A DNA stretch of 15,603 bases from assembly GCA_039808665.1 (NCBI GenBank), contig JBDHTO010000019.1, positions 1-15,603 on the forward strand, in the 5' to 3' direction. Made by a program: the position numbers and the translations under genes. Each line of letters begins with the position of its first letter. The first letter of the stretch is position 1. This document shows, one piece after another, positions 8,088-15,591 of the stretch. A model generated the notes under the pieces. That model did no database searches. It was given only the letters and a program-made list of their open reading frames with translations, and had not been told where the DNA came from. This DNA is from JBDHTO01 sp039808665 (GTDB taxonomy: Bacteria; Pseudomonadota; Alphaproteobacteria; Paracaedibacterales; JAKBAR01).

Positions 8088-9506
8088 ATGCATCGCCCCA
8101 TTCAAATCAAAAACCTTGAGTTATCATTTCCCCATAAGACCTGCTTTGAAAATTTCAATGCACAAATTCCCTATCGCAGTCGTATCGCTATCATCGGCAG
8201 AAATGGCAGCGGAAAATCGACGCTCCTCAAAATGATTGCTGGCACATGGAAACCCTCAGGAGGCTCCATCCTATACGACAAGGACATTGTGATTGGGTAT
8301 GTTCATCAAGTTATTGAAGACCATACAAATTTAAGCGGTAGCGAACGCTTTAATCGCGCCGTAACAAATGCCCTCAGCCTTCATCCAAACGTTCTGCTCC
8401 TGGATGAGCCAACAAATCATTTGGATCACCACAATCGAAAAAGCCTGATGAGGATGCTACATAATTATCCCGGCACACTAATTATTGTCTCTCATGACAC
8501 AGAATTGTTACGCAACAATGTGGATACTCTTTGGCACATTGATCACGGAAAGATTCACATATTTTCTGGAACTTACGATGATTATATCAGCGAAATCAAA
8601 CTGAAGCGCGCTTCTATTGAAGCTGAGTTAGCGATTTTAACACGTCAAAAAAAGGACATGCATCAAAAGCTCATGCAGGAGCAGCACCGCGCAGCAAAAA
8701 GTAAACGTAAGGGAGAAAAAAGCATCGATCAACGCAAATGGCCCACTATTGTGAGCAAAAACAAAGCTCTCCGCGCGGAGGAAACTTCCGGACGCAAGAA
8801 GTCTGATATTGATCAACAAAAATCCGACTTAACCGAAAGACTTCAAAATCTTAGAATTCCTGAAATCATCATCCCAAAATTTTCTATTGAGAGTGCGGAT
8901 ATCAGAGCACAAACACTTATACAAATATCCTCTGGCTCCATTGGATACTCTACAAATCACGCCATTTTATCCCGCATCAATCTCAGTCTTTACGGCACAG
9001 AACATATCGCTATTATCGGCGATAACGGAAGCGGCAAATCAACACTTTTCAAAGCCCTCCTTGGAGATAAAAACGTCCACAAAACAGGGGATTGGCATAT
9101 TATAAAATCCAGTGATATCGGTTATCTCGATCAGCATTATGGCACGCTTGATCCCCTCAAAACTGTGTTTGAGACAATATCAACACTTGCGCCCCACTGG
9201 TCACACTATGAAATCAGACGTCATTTAAATGATTTTTTGTTCCGCAAAAATGAGGAAATCTCCCCTCTCACTTGCACACTTTCAGGCGGAGAAAAAGCCA
9301 GACTCAGCCTGGCACAAATTGCAGCTAAATCCCCAAAAATTTTAATTCTTGATGAAATCACAAACAATCTCGATCTAGAAACCCGAGAACATGTCATCCA
9401 GGTTTTGAAGGCCTTCCCAGGAGCTATGATGATCGCCTCACATGATATAGATTTTTTAGAGGATATCGGGATTGATAATTTTGTGGATGTTGCACAATTT
9501 AGTTAG
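8088..9506 (+). CDS. ABC-F family ATPase with a compact first nucleotide-binding domain
   Basis: A soluble 472-residue protein with two ABC ATPase domains and no membrane segment, as in ABC-F proteins that act on ribosomes (translation factors or antibiotic-resistance ribosome protection). Domain 1: Walker A GRNGSGKST (37-45), Q-loop YVHQ (71-74), signature LSGSE (82-86), Walker B LLLDEPTNHLD (103-113). Then comes a charged linker rich in K, R, E and Q (about 150-240), the place of the P-site tRNA interaction motif. Domain 2: Walker A GDNGSGKST (311-319), LSGGE (398-402), and DEITNNLD from Asp422. Only 36 residues separate Walker A from the signature in domain 1, so its helical subdomain is nearly absent. 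A TTG at 8082 could add two residues; the ATG at 8088 is preferred. Function is uncertain: housekeeping or ribosome protection cannot be told apart here. Confidence 0.85.
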   Translation: MHRPIQIKNLELSFPHKTCFENFNAQIPYRSRIAIIGRNGSGKSTLLKMIAGTWKPSGGSILYDKDIVIGYVHQVIEDHTNLSGSERFNRAVTNALSLHPNVLLLDEPTNHLDHHNRKSLMRMLHNYPGTLIIVSHDTELLRNNVDTLWHIDHGKIHIFSGTYDDYISEIKLKRASIEAELAILTRQKKDMHQKLMQEQHRAAKSKRKGEKSIDQRKWPTIVSKNKALRAEETSGRKKSDIDQQKSDLTERLQNLRIPEIIIPKFSIESADIRAQTLIQISSGSIGYSTNHAILSRINLSLYGTEHIAIIGDNGSGKSTLFKALLGDKNVHKTGDWHIIKSSDIGYLDQHYGTLDPLKTVFETISTLAPHWSHYEIRRHLNDFLFRKNEEISPLTCTLSGGEKARLSLAQIAAKSPKILILDEITNNLDLETREHVIQVLKAFPGAMMIASHDIDFLEDIGIDNFVDVAQFS

Positions 9507-9594
9507 ATCCACCACACCATCATTCGCCATAAAGCGATGCAAATCATTCATCGAGCATCAAAAATCCAGACTTCCCTATTTTCGTCACGATCGC

Positions 9595-9600
9595 TATACT
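9595..9600 (+). promoter_or_regulatory. Candidate -10 element for the transaldolase gene
   Basis: TATACT lies 32 bases before the transaldolase ATG in the 126-base gap after the ABC-F gene. A -35 at 17-base spacing would be TTCCCT (9572-9577), a poor match. The rest of the gap shows no terminator or RNA gene. Confidence 0.35.
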
Positions 9601-9632
9601 GCACCCAAAATACACCTTATAAAGAATGAATC

Positions 9633-10289
9633 ATGAAGTTTTTCCTTGATACCGCAGATGTAGAGAGTATAAAAAAACTTTCGAAAACAGGTTTTGTAGA
9701 TGGCATCACAACGAATCCATCCCTTGTTCTTGCGAGTGGTCGCAACTTCACAGATTGCATCAAAGAAATATGTGACATCGTAGATGGACCCGTCAGCGCC
9801 GAAGTTATTGCAACGGAAAGCAGCGAGATGATCAAAGAGGGACTTCACCTTTCAAAAATTTCAAAAAATGTCGTGGTGAAGGTTCCCCTGACACAAGATG
9901 GCCTTGTAGCATGTCGCGCCTTCAGAAGTGAGGGAATCGGCGTTAACGTCACCCTTTGCTTTAGCGCATCGCAAGCTCTCCTTGCGGCAAAAGCTGGTGC
10001 AACATTTATCTCTCCTTTTGTGGGAAGACTTGATGATATCTCAGAAGATGGCATCAGCCTTATTGAGGATATCGCCGGGATTTATAATGCTTATCCAGAG
10101 TTCAACACACAAATTCTTGCCGCGTCCATCCGACATCCACTTCATGTTATTCAGGCTGCACGCATCGGATGTGATGCTGCGACAATTCCACCAAAGATAT
10201 TTGAACAACTCTTTAAACATCCTTTGACGGACAAGGGGCTAGAAGGATTTATCCAAGATTGGTCCAAAACCGGACAAAAAATCATCTAG
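9633..10289 (+). CDS. tal: Transaldolase, small TalC/FSA-type
   Basis: A 218-residue single-domain TIM-barrel aldolase, the usual size for the small transaldolase/fructose-6-phosphate aldolase family. Transaldolase moves a dihydroxyacetone unit between sugar phosphates in the non-oxidative pentose phosphate pathway. Motifs: N-terminal MKFFLDTADV, GITTNPSL (24-31), the Schiff-base Lys83 in VVVKVPLT, and SPFVGRLDD (127-135). At the positions where E. coli fructose-6-phosphate aldolase has Gln59 and Tyr131, this protein has Glu57 and Phe129, the pattern of true transaldolases (TalC), so transaldolase is the better call. The C-terminus is complete. It is convergent with the NDUFA12-like gene, 31 bases away. 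Confidence 0.93.
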   Translation: MKFFLDTADVESIKKLSKTGFVDGITTNPSLVLASGRNFTDCIKEICDIVDGPVSAEVIATESSEMIKEGLHLSKISKNVVVKVPLTQDGLVACRAFRSEGIGVNVTLCFSASQALLAAKAGATFISPFVGRLDDISEDGISLIEDIAGIYNAYPEFNTQILAASIRHPLHVIQAARIGCDAATIPPKIFEQLFKHPLTDKGLEGFIQDWSKTGQKII

Positions 10290-10320
10290 GGTAAGTCTAT
10301 TCATAGATTGCCAAGGAAAA

Positions 10321-10701
10321 TTAAGCGCTTTTTGGTCCAGAGTTTGGGTCCCATGGCTCGTAAGGCGTGAAGTTTTTGGCCTTTCCTGAGCGCGCAAAAC
10401 CAGAAGGTTTATAAGCCAGCACCGTTCCCGTGGCATTTGGTTTATGGGGTTTCTGCCAAGATTTTTTTCCCCCATTTTCGGGAGGTGTATCGTTTGTATG
10501 ATGCAGCCATCCATGCCACTCAGAGGGAACCTTGGACGCCTCTGCGATACCACGGTAAATAACCCATCTTCTTGACTTTTCACCCTGAGGTGATTTGCGA
10601 TCTTCGTAGTATGTATTGCCATAATCATCCTGACCGACACGCTTTCCACGCCACCACGTCAACAGACAGATTTGAACTCCCATAAGACTTCGCCAATTCA
10701 T
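10321..10701 (-). CDS. NDUFA12-family complex I accessory subunit
   Basis: A 126-residue protein of the NDUFA12/B17.2 family, a supernumerary subunit of NADH:ubiquinone oxidoreductase shared by mitochondria and Alphaproteobacteria. The family core is clear: TWWRGKRVGQDDYGNTYYED near the N-terminus, then RRWVIYRG, then VPSEWHGWLHHTNDTPP. The C-terminal 45 residues are basic and proline-rich, ending PYEPWDPNSGPKSA-like, as in relatives. Three possible starts lie together (GTG 10707, ATG 10704, ATG 10701); the ATG at 10701 is chosen because it lies 5 bases after AGTAGG, a proper ribosome-binding spacing. It is predicted to sit on the matrix-side equivalent (cytoplasmic face) of complex I. No nuo genes are nearby, which is common for this subunit. 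Confidence 0.9.
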   Translation of the reverse strand: MNWRSLMGVQICLLTWWRGKRVGQDDYGNTYYEDRKSPQGEKSRRWVIYRGIAEASKVPSEWHGWLHHTNDTPPENGGKKSWQKPHKPNATGTVLAYKPSGFARSGKAKNFTPYEPWDPNSGPKSA

Positions 10702-10755
10702 CATCACCTACTTATTACATAGCATTTATTTAATGCGTTACAAGACTTAATAAAC

Positions 10756-10784
10756 AAAAAAATTAACTACCTGTTAATTTTTTT
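10756..10784. repeat. AT-rich perfect inverted repeat between divergent genes
   Basis: Arms AAAAAAATTAAC (10756-10767) and GTTAATTTTTTT (10773-10784) pair perfectly over 12 bp with a 5-base loop TACCT. It has the shape of a bidirectional terminator with A- and T-rich flanks but lies upstream of both neighbouring genes. It may be an operator, an upstream A-tract element, or a relic terminator. Confidence 0.6.
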
Positions 10785-10855
10785 AATTCGCCTCATCAGC
10801 ACAAAAATTTTTGAAGATCAAGACTTGAAAAGAGAGAGGCTCATGTGATTATTTA

Positions 10856-10871
10856 ATACTAGATATAGTTA
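10856..10871 (+). promoter_or_regulatory. NrdR box 1 (candidate operator)
   Basis: The core CTAGATATAG (10859-10868) matches the known NrdR-box core CwAtATaTwG at 9 of 10 positions. NrdR is the ATP/dATP-sensing repressor of ribonucleotide reductase genes. The box lies where the nrdJ -35 region should be. Confidence 0.75.
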
Positions 10872-10875
10872 ATTT

Positions 10876-10881
10876 TATATT
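10876..10881 (+). promoter_or_regulatory. Candidate nrdJ -10 element
   Basis: TATATT sits between the two NrdR-like boxes; a weak -35 (TTTAAT, 10852-10857) would be 18 bases upstream and overlaps box 1. This geometry, with operators flanking the -10, fits repression of nrdJ by promoter occlusion. Confidence 0.45.
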
Positions 10882-10886
10882 AAAAA

Positions 10887-10902
10887 ACACAACATGTAGG
10901 GA
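10887..10902 (+). promoter_or_regulatory. NrdR box 2 (candidate operator)
   Basis: The core CAACATGTAG (10890-10899) matches the NrdR-box core at 8 of 10 positions. It begins exactly 31 bases after the core of box 1, the three-helical-turn spacing known for paired NrdR boxes. The pair supports the call more than either box alone. Confidence 0.68.
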
Positions 10903-10912
10903 AAAACCCTAC
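10896..10912 (+). repeat. Short hairpin in the nrdJ leader
   Basis: GTAGGG (10896-10901) and CCCTAC (10907-10912) form a 6-bp stem with an all-A 5-base loop, overlapping NrdR box 2 and ending 20 bases before the chosen nrdJ start. It could be a leader RNA stem near the 5' end of the transcript. No cobalamin riboswitch fits in this short leader. Confidence 0.45.
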
Positions 10913-10932
10913 TCCAACAGATGGGGAATTCT

Positions 10933-13900
10933 ATGAAAATACAACGCCATTTTACATCCACCGGCAAGGATCCGTTCTCTTCGATGACTTTTCATCAAAG
11001 GAGTAGTGAGATCAAAAACCCCGATGGGTCCGTTGTATTTTCCCTCAAGGACATTGACGTCCCCAGCACCTGGTCTCAAGTTGCAACAGACGTTATCGCT
11101 CAAAAATACTTCAGAAAAGCAGGTGTTCCCGATAAGCTTGAGCGCGTCAAAGAAGAAGGCATTCCAGAATTTCTTTGGCCAAGCAAAGCTGCAAAAGATG
11201 CAAAATTCAAAGGTGAAACATCCTCTAAACAAGTTTTTCACCGCTTAGCCGGCGCTTGGACATACTGGGGATGGAAAGAAGGCCTTTTTGACACCGAAGA
11301 AGATGCTCGGACTTATTACGATGAGATGTCTTATATGTTGGCGGCACAAATGGCGGCCCCCAATTCCCCCCAATGGTTCAATACCGGCCTTCATTGGGCT
11401 TATGGCATTGACGGCCCATCCCAAGGCCACTATTACATCGATCCAACAACGCGCGAGCTCAAAGCATCGACATCATCTTACGCACGCCCTCAACCTCATG
11501 CATGTTTTATCCAAAGCGTCTCTGACGACCTTGTCAACGAAGGCGGCATTATGGACACCTGGGTGAAAGAAGCACGCCTCTTTAAATACGGATCAGGAAC
11601 AGGATCCAACTTTTCCAACATTCGTGGTGCGGGAGAGCCTCTTTCTGGTGGAGGAAAATCCTCAGGTCTTCTCAGCTTTTTAAAAATCGGAGATCGTTCA
11701 GCAGGGGCGATCAAATCCGGGGGCACCACACGCCGTGCCGCAAAAATGGTCATCGTGGATGTTGATCACCCAGATATCTTTGAGTTCGTCAAATGGAAGG
11801 TTATTGAGGAACAAAAGGTAGCCGCCCTTGTCGCGGGATCAAAACTCAATCAAAAATACCTTACGGATATTCTTGATGCTTGCTATTTGGATAGTCTTTC
11901 CTCCGAAGAAGCCAGAGATCCCAAGAAAAATAAAGCTCTTAGGGAATCCATAAAAAAAGCACGAGATGTCTTTATTCCTGAAAATTACATTCAGCGCACG
12001 ATCCGCCTCGCAGAGCTTGGCATCCGAAAGCTGGATATCCAAGCCTATACAACTGATTGGGATTCAGACGCTTACCTTACCGTTTCAGGTCAAAACTCCA
12101 ATAACTCTGTCCGTGTTACAGATGAGTTTTTGAATGCAGTCCTTAAGGATCAGGAGTGGAATCTTCTCGGACGTCGGGATAAAAAACCCTTCAAAACGGT
12201 TCGTGCACAAGAACTTTGGGATGAGATTGCTTTCGCTGCTTGGGCTTGCGCGGACCCTGGAATTCAATTTGACACAACGGTCAATGATTGGCATACCTGC
12301 CCCCAAAGTGGTCGTATCAACGGATCAAACCCCTGTTCCGAGTACATGTTTTTAGATGACACGGCCTGCAACCTTGCTTCCATCAACCTCGCTACATTTC
12401 TTAAAGATACGGGAGAGTTTGACACAAAGGCCTATCTTCATGCCACCCACCTTTGGACCATGACCCTTGAAATTGCCGTGTACATGGCACAGTTTCCTTC
12501 AAAGGAAATTGCTGAGCTATCCTATATTTTCCGCACAACCGGCCTTGGTTATGCCAACCTAGGCGGCCTTTTGATGGCCCTTGGCGTTCCTTATGACAGT
12601 AAAGAAGGCCGCGCCATTGGCGGTGCCATGGCCGCCATTCTCACAGGTCAAGGATATATTACATCCGCATTGATGGCCAAGGAAGTTGGCGCTTTTGAAG
12701 GATTTGAGAAAAATAAATCAGATATGCTTCGCGTCATGCGCAATCACAAACGCGCGGCCTTTGGTGAAAAACAAGGTTACGAAAAACTTCATATCAGCCC
12801 CGTTACCCTTGTTGCAAATGATTGCCCCGTCAAAGGACTTATTGAAACGGCAAAAACCTGCTGGGATGAGGCCGTCACCCTTGGAGAGAGACATGGGTAC
12901 CGCAATGCACAACATTCCGTGATTGCCCCCACAGGTACCATTGGCCTGGTTATGGATTGCGACACCACGGGTATTGAACCTGACTTTGCCCTTGTCAAAT
13001 TTAAAAAACTCGCAGGGGGTGGTTACTTCAAAATCATCAACCAAATGGTTCCACGTGCCCTTAAAAACCTTGGCTATACCGAAACACAAATCAAAGATAT
13101 TGAGCTATATGCCACAGGTCACGCAACACTTGACAGCGCACCCGGAGTTAATTTTGACACCCTCATGAAAAAGGGATTCGATCAAAGTAATATCGATGCC
13201 TTAAAAAATGCCCTGGCCTCAGCTTTTGATATTAAATTTGTCTTTAACGTGTGGACATTGGGCGAAGAAACCTATAAACGCCTTGGTGTTAACGAAAGTG
13301 ATTTCACCAATCCGGATTTTGACTTGTTGACCTTCCTCGGTTTTTCCAAGGCTGACATTGATGCCGCAAATAATTTCTGCTGTGGCACCATGACACTCGA
13401 GGGGGCCCCTCATCTTGAAGACAAACACCTTCCGGTTTTTGATTGCGCCAATCCCTGTGGTCGTATTGGAAAAAGATACCTTTCCGCAGAAAGTCACATT
13501 CACATGATGGCCGCCGTTCAACCCTTTATTTCCGGGGCAATTTCTAAAACCATCAATATGCCCAACAAAGCCACCATTGAGGATTGCAAAGAAGCCTATC
13601 TCCTCTCCTGGAGGCTTGCCCTCAAAGCCAATGCCCTCTACCGCGATGGATCCAAACTTTCGCAACCGTTGAGTGCTATCTCTTTTGAGGATATTGAAGA
13701 GTTTGAGGAAGCCCCCCAAACGGAAAAAGTCACAACCCTCGCCCACAAAATGGCGGCTCACGTCATGGATCTTGCCCGGGGTGAGCGTATCAAACTCCCC
13801 AACCGTCGTGGAGGTTATACACAAAAAGCATCCCTTGCTGGACATAAGATTTATATTCGTACGGGTGAGTATGACAATGGAACCCTTGGCGAGATTTTCA

Positions 13901-14454
13901 TCGATATGCACAAGGAAGGTGCATCTTTCCGGTCATTGATGCATAACTTTGCCATGGCCATTTCCATTGGGTTGCAGTACGGTGTCCCCCTCGAGGAATA
14001 CGTAGAAGCCTTTACCTTTACCCGGTTTGAGCCCTCAGGGTTTATCGAAGGGAATGACCGTATTAAAATGGCAACCTCTATTTTGGATTACATTTTCCGT
14101 GAACTTGCCATTAACTACCTCAATCGTGACGATCTTGCCCATGTGCAAATCAAAGAAACAGACCTCAGGCCCGACACCATTGGCGATGAGAGCAGCATTC
14201 TTGAGGAAGACACCATGGAAGAAAACTCCGATGAAGTGGCTGCAAGTAACGACAATATCGTAACGTTTCAGGGAAAAGTTGCCGCTGTCGGACAATCAAA
14301 AATGATCAGCAGCAGTGGCACTGATGCACGCTCTCAAGCAAAACTGAAGGGGTACCAAGGGGATGCGTGTGGTGATTGTGGAAACTTCACCATGGTACGC
14401 AATGGAACATGCCTTAAATGTATGACATGCGGCGCCACAAGTGGATGCTCTTGA
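10933..14454 (+). CDS. nrdJ: Class II (adenosylcobalamin-dependent) ribonucleotide reductase
   Basis: A 1173-residue NrdJ that reduces ribonucleotides to deoxyribonucleotides using adenosylcobalamin to make the radical, so it needs no oxygen and no NrdB subunit. The redox cysteine pair is Cys191 (HACFI) and Cys479 (DTACNLASINL); the thiyl-radical Cys468 sits in NPCSE (466-470) with Asn466 and Glu470. Also visible are APTGTIGL, the Gly-rich substrate segment, and a C-terminal zinc-ribbon-like tail CGDC...CLKCMTCGATSGCS that carries extra cysteines for re-reduction. There is an insertion of about 120 residues before NSVRVTDEF. The open frame begins at 10921, but the ATG at 10933 is preferred: it has GGGGA 5 bases upstream, and MKIQRHFT matches the start of alphaproteobacterial homologues. 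Two NrdR boxes precede it and a strong terminator follows. Confidence 0.96.
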   Translation: MKIQRHFTSTGKDPFSSMTFHQRSSEIKNPDGSVVFSLKDIDVPSTWSQVATDVIAQKYFRKAGVPDKLERVKEEGIPEFLWPSKAAKDAKFKGETSSKQVFHRLAGAWTYWGWKEGLFDTEEDARTYYDEMSYMLAAQMAAPNSPQWFNTGLHWAYGIDGPSQGHYYIDPTTRELKASTSSYARPQPHACFIQSVSDDLVNEGGIMDTWVKEARLFKYGSGTGSNFSNIRGAGEPLSGGGKSSGLLSFLKIGDRSAGAIKSGGTTRRAAKMVIVDVDHPDIFEFVKWKVIEEQKVAALVAGSKLNQKYLTDILDACYLDSLSSEEARDPKKNKALRESIKKARDVFIPENYIQRTIRLAELGIRKLDIQAYTTDWDSDAYLTVSGQNSNNSVRVTDEFLNAVLKDQEWNLLGRRDKKPFKTVRAQELWDEIAFAAWACADPGIQFDTTVNDWHTCPQSGRINGSNPCSEYMFLDDTACNLASINLATFLKDTGEFDTKAYLHATHLWTMTLEIAVYMAQFPSKEIAELSYIFRTTGLGYANLGGLLMALGVPYDSKEGRAIGGAMAAILTGQGYITSALMAKEVGAFEGFEKNKSDMLRVMRNHKRAAFGEKQGYEKLHISPVTLVANDCPVKGLIETAKTCWDEAVTLGERHGYRNAQHSVIAPTGTIGLVMDCDTTGIEPDFALVKFKKLAGGGYFKIINQMVPRALKNLGYTETQIKDIELYATGHATLDSAPGVNFDTLMKKGFDQSNIDALKNALASAFDIKFVFNVWTLGEETYKRLGVNESDFTNPDFDLLTFLGFSKADIDAANNFCCGTMTLEGAPHLEDKHLPVFDCANPCGRIGKRYLSAESHIHMMAAVQPFISGAISKTINMPNKATIEDCKEAYLLSWRLALKANALYRDGSKLSQPLSAISFEDIEEFEEAPQTEKVTTLAHKMAAHVMDLARGERIKLPNRRGGYTQKASLAGHKIYIRTGEYDNGTLGEIFIDMHKEGASFRSLMHNFAMAISIGLQYGVPLEEYVEAFTFTRFEPSGFIEGNDRIKMATSILDYIFRELAINYLNRDDLAHVQIKETDLRPDTIGDESSILEEDTMEENSDEVAASNDNIVTFQGKVAAVGQSKMISSSGTDARSQAKLKGYQGDACGDCGNFTMVRNGTCLKCMTCGATSGCS

Positions 14455-14480
14455 TAAATATAAGAATCTAAGAAACACAG

Positions 14481-14513
14481 AAAAACCCCTCCATCAAGGT
14501 GGAGGGGTTTTTT
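14481..14513. terminator. Bidirectional intrinsic terminator
   Basis: A 13-bp perfect stem, AAAAACCCCTCCA (14481-14493) with TGGAGGGGTTTTT (14500-14512), encloses a 6-base loop and is followed by T on the plus strand; read on the minus strand it also ends in a T-run. It separates the convergent nrdJ and repeat-protein genes and probably stops transcription from both. Confidence 0.93.
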
Positions 14514-14517
14514 ATTT

Positions 14518-15591
14518 TTATTCACTCGCAGAAAAAAGTGCTAACAACTTTTGAGCATGTTCTGCACCAAGACCGGGCGTCCCGTCATGATTCACACGTT
14601 TAGAAATCTCAACCAAATAGTCCTGTCCAAAGGTTGGCGTTCCACGAGCACCTTTAAAGCCAAGAGATCCCCTATTTTCATAAGCACCATCATTAAGTTT
14701 CATTTGAGCATCCTCAGCACCCAAACCGGGTGTCCCATCGGGGTTCACGCGCGCGGCAACCTTCACCAGATAATCATAAGCAGAGTTTGGTGTACCACGG
14801 TCATCCCTAAAATAATGCCTTGCCAAAGCAGCAAGAGCGTTAAGTTTCATTTGAGCATCCTCAGCACCAAATCCTGGTGTACCATCGGGATTCTTACGTG
14901 CTGCAACTCCCTCCAGATAATCACAACCTGAGTTTGGCGTGCCAAGATCAGGCGTAAACCCCAGTGACGCAAGAGTATAAGCACTCATAATAAGGTATTT
15001 TTGAGCATTTTCTGCCCCCAGACCAGGTGTGCCATCGGGATTGGTGCGCGCTGCAACAGACATTACATACGCGCGGCGTTTCTCCACAGATACACTTAAG
15101 AAGAGGTTAAGTCCAAACTGAGCATCCCTACATATTTTCTCTTGACTGGTAGGAATAGAGAGATGGGGATAAGCTTTTTTTGAAAGGGATTCGATTACCA
15201 CTCCTCCAAGAAAGGGGATGTTTTGAGCTAGACTTAAAAAATCCTCTATCATCTCAGATGTGACAGGATTCAGTGACTGAATATGTGATCGAAAAATACT
15301 CTTTGTGATCTCGATAACCCTTAGTTCCCCACGAATTTTTTCTGCTGTACCCTCACCTTTTGTCAAAGAAATCCCATGAATACCCCCAAAAATCGCCCAT
15401 ACCCCCCCATGGTTACGGTGGAATTTATTCACACTCAAAAGTATCCACCCGTCCTTGAAAGGAAGGTTTTTGAAAAGCGGTCCCATCGTATCCAGAATCA
15501 TATTCCCGATAAGGGTTCCTTGAGGCTGCATCGTTGTTGAGACCTTAGGTTTCCCTGAGAATTCTGGCGCCTCTGAAAAATTTGAGTCCAT
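14518..15591 (-). CDS. Unrecognised protein with C-terminal ~50-residue tandem repeats
   Basis: At least 357 residues; I do not recognise the family. Residues 1-173 form a mixed, moderately hydrophobic domain with no catalytic motif I can name (glycine-rich GGVWAIFGGIHG at about 77-88). Residues 174-357 are four tandem units of 50, 49, 51 and 34 residues, each built on DYLxxVAARxNPDGTPGLGAEDAQ followed by a helix-like stretch and a second GTPNS-type turn. The pattern suggests a helical solenoid, perhaps for binding proteins. The ATG at 15591 has no clear ribosome-binding site, and the frame stays open to the window edge; the residues just before it read GVFA, which could be the end of a signal peptide cleaved before this Met. 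So the true start may lie outside the window and the protein may be exported. It ends 5 bases from the shared terminator. Confidence 0.7.
   Translation of the reverse strand: MDSNFSEAPEFSGKPKVSTTMQPQGTLIGNMILDTMGPLFKNLPFKDGWILLSVNKFHRNHGGVWAIFGGIHGISLTKGEGTAEKIRGELRVIEITKSIFRSHIQSLNPVTSEMIEDFLSLAQNIPFLGGVVIESLSKKAYPHLSIPTSQEKICRDAQFGLNLFLSVSVEKRRAYVMSVAARTNPDGTPGLGAENAQKYLIMSAYTLASLGFTPDLGTPNSGCDYLEGVAARKNPDGTPGFGAEDAQMKLNALAALARHYFRDDRGTPNSAYDYLVKVAARVNPDGTPGLGAEDAQMKLNDGAYENRGSLGFKGARGTPTFGQDYLVEISKRVNHDGTPGLGAEHAQKLLALFSASE
14521..15072 (-). repeat. Tandem coding repeats, four units of about 150 bp
   Basis: Units at 15072-14923, 14922-14776, 14775-14623 and 14622-14521 (the last partial). 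Each carries the motif N-P/H-D-G-T-P-G-x-G-A-E-x-A-Q. Units 2 and 3 share an exact 29-base stretch (14840-14868 and 14693-14721), 147 bases apart, which points to recent duplication or gene conversion rather than convergence of amino acids only. Confidence 0.92.

Noticed and set aside
10290..10320. Hairpin TCTAT-TC-ATAGA between the convergent transaldolase and NDUFA12-like genes
   Set aside because: A 5-bp AT-rich stem with a 2-base loop and no T-run is too weak to call a terminator.
10239..10649. 136-residue minus-strand open frame over the NDUFA12-like gene
   Set aside because: It is an out-of-frame shadow; the overlapping frame has clear NDUFA12-family motifs.
10708..10932. Cobalamin riboswitch upstream of B12-dependent nrdJ
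   Set aside because: No B12-box-like conserved segment is visible, and the leader after the likely -10 is only about 50 bases, too short for that riboswitch.
13219..13911. 230-residue minus-strand open frame inside nrdJ
   Set aside because: It is antisense to strongly conserved NrdJ sequence and shows no recognisable domain or start signal.
14540..15060. CRISPR-like regular DNA repeats
   Set aside because: The spacing of about 150 bp and the in-frame conserved protein motif show these are coding repeats, not a CRISPR array.
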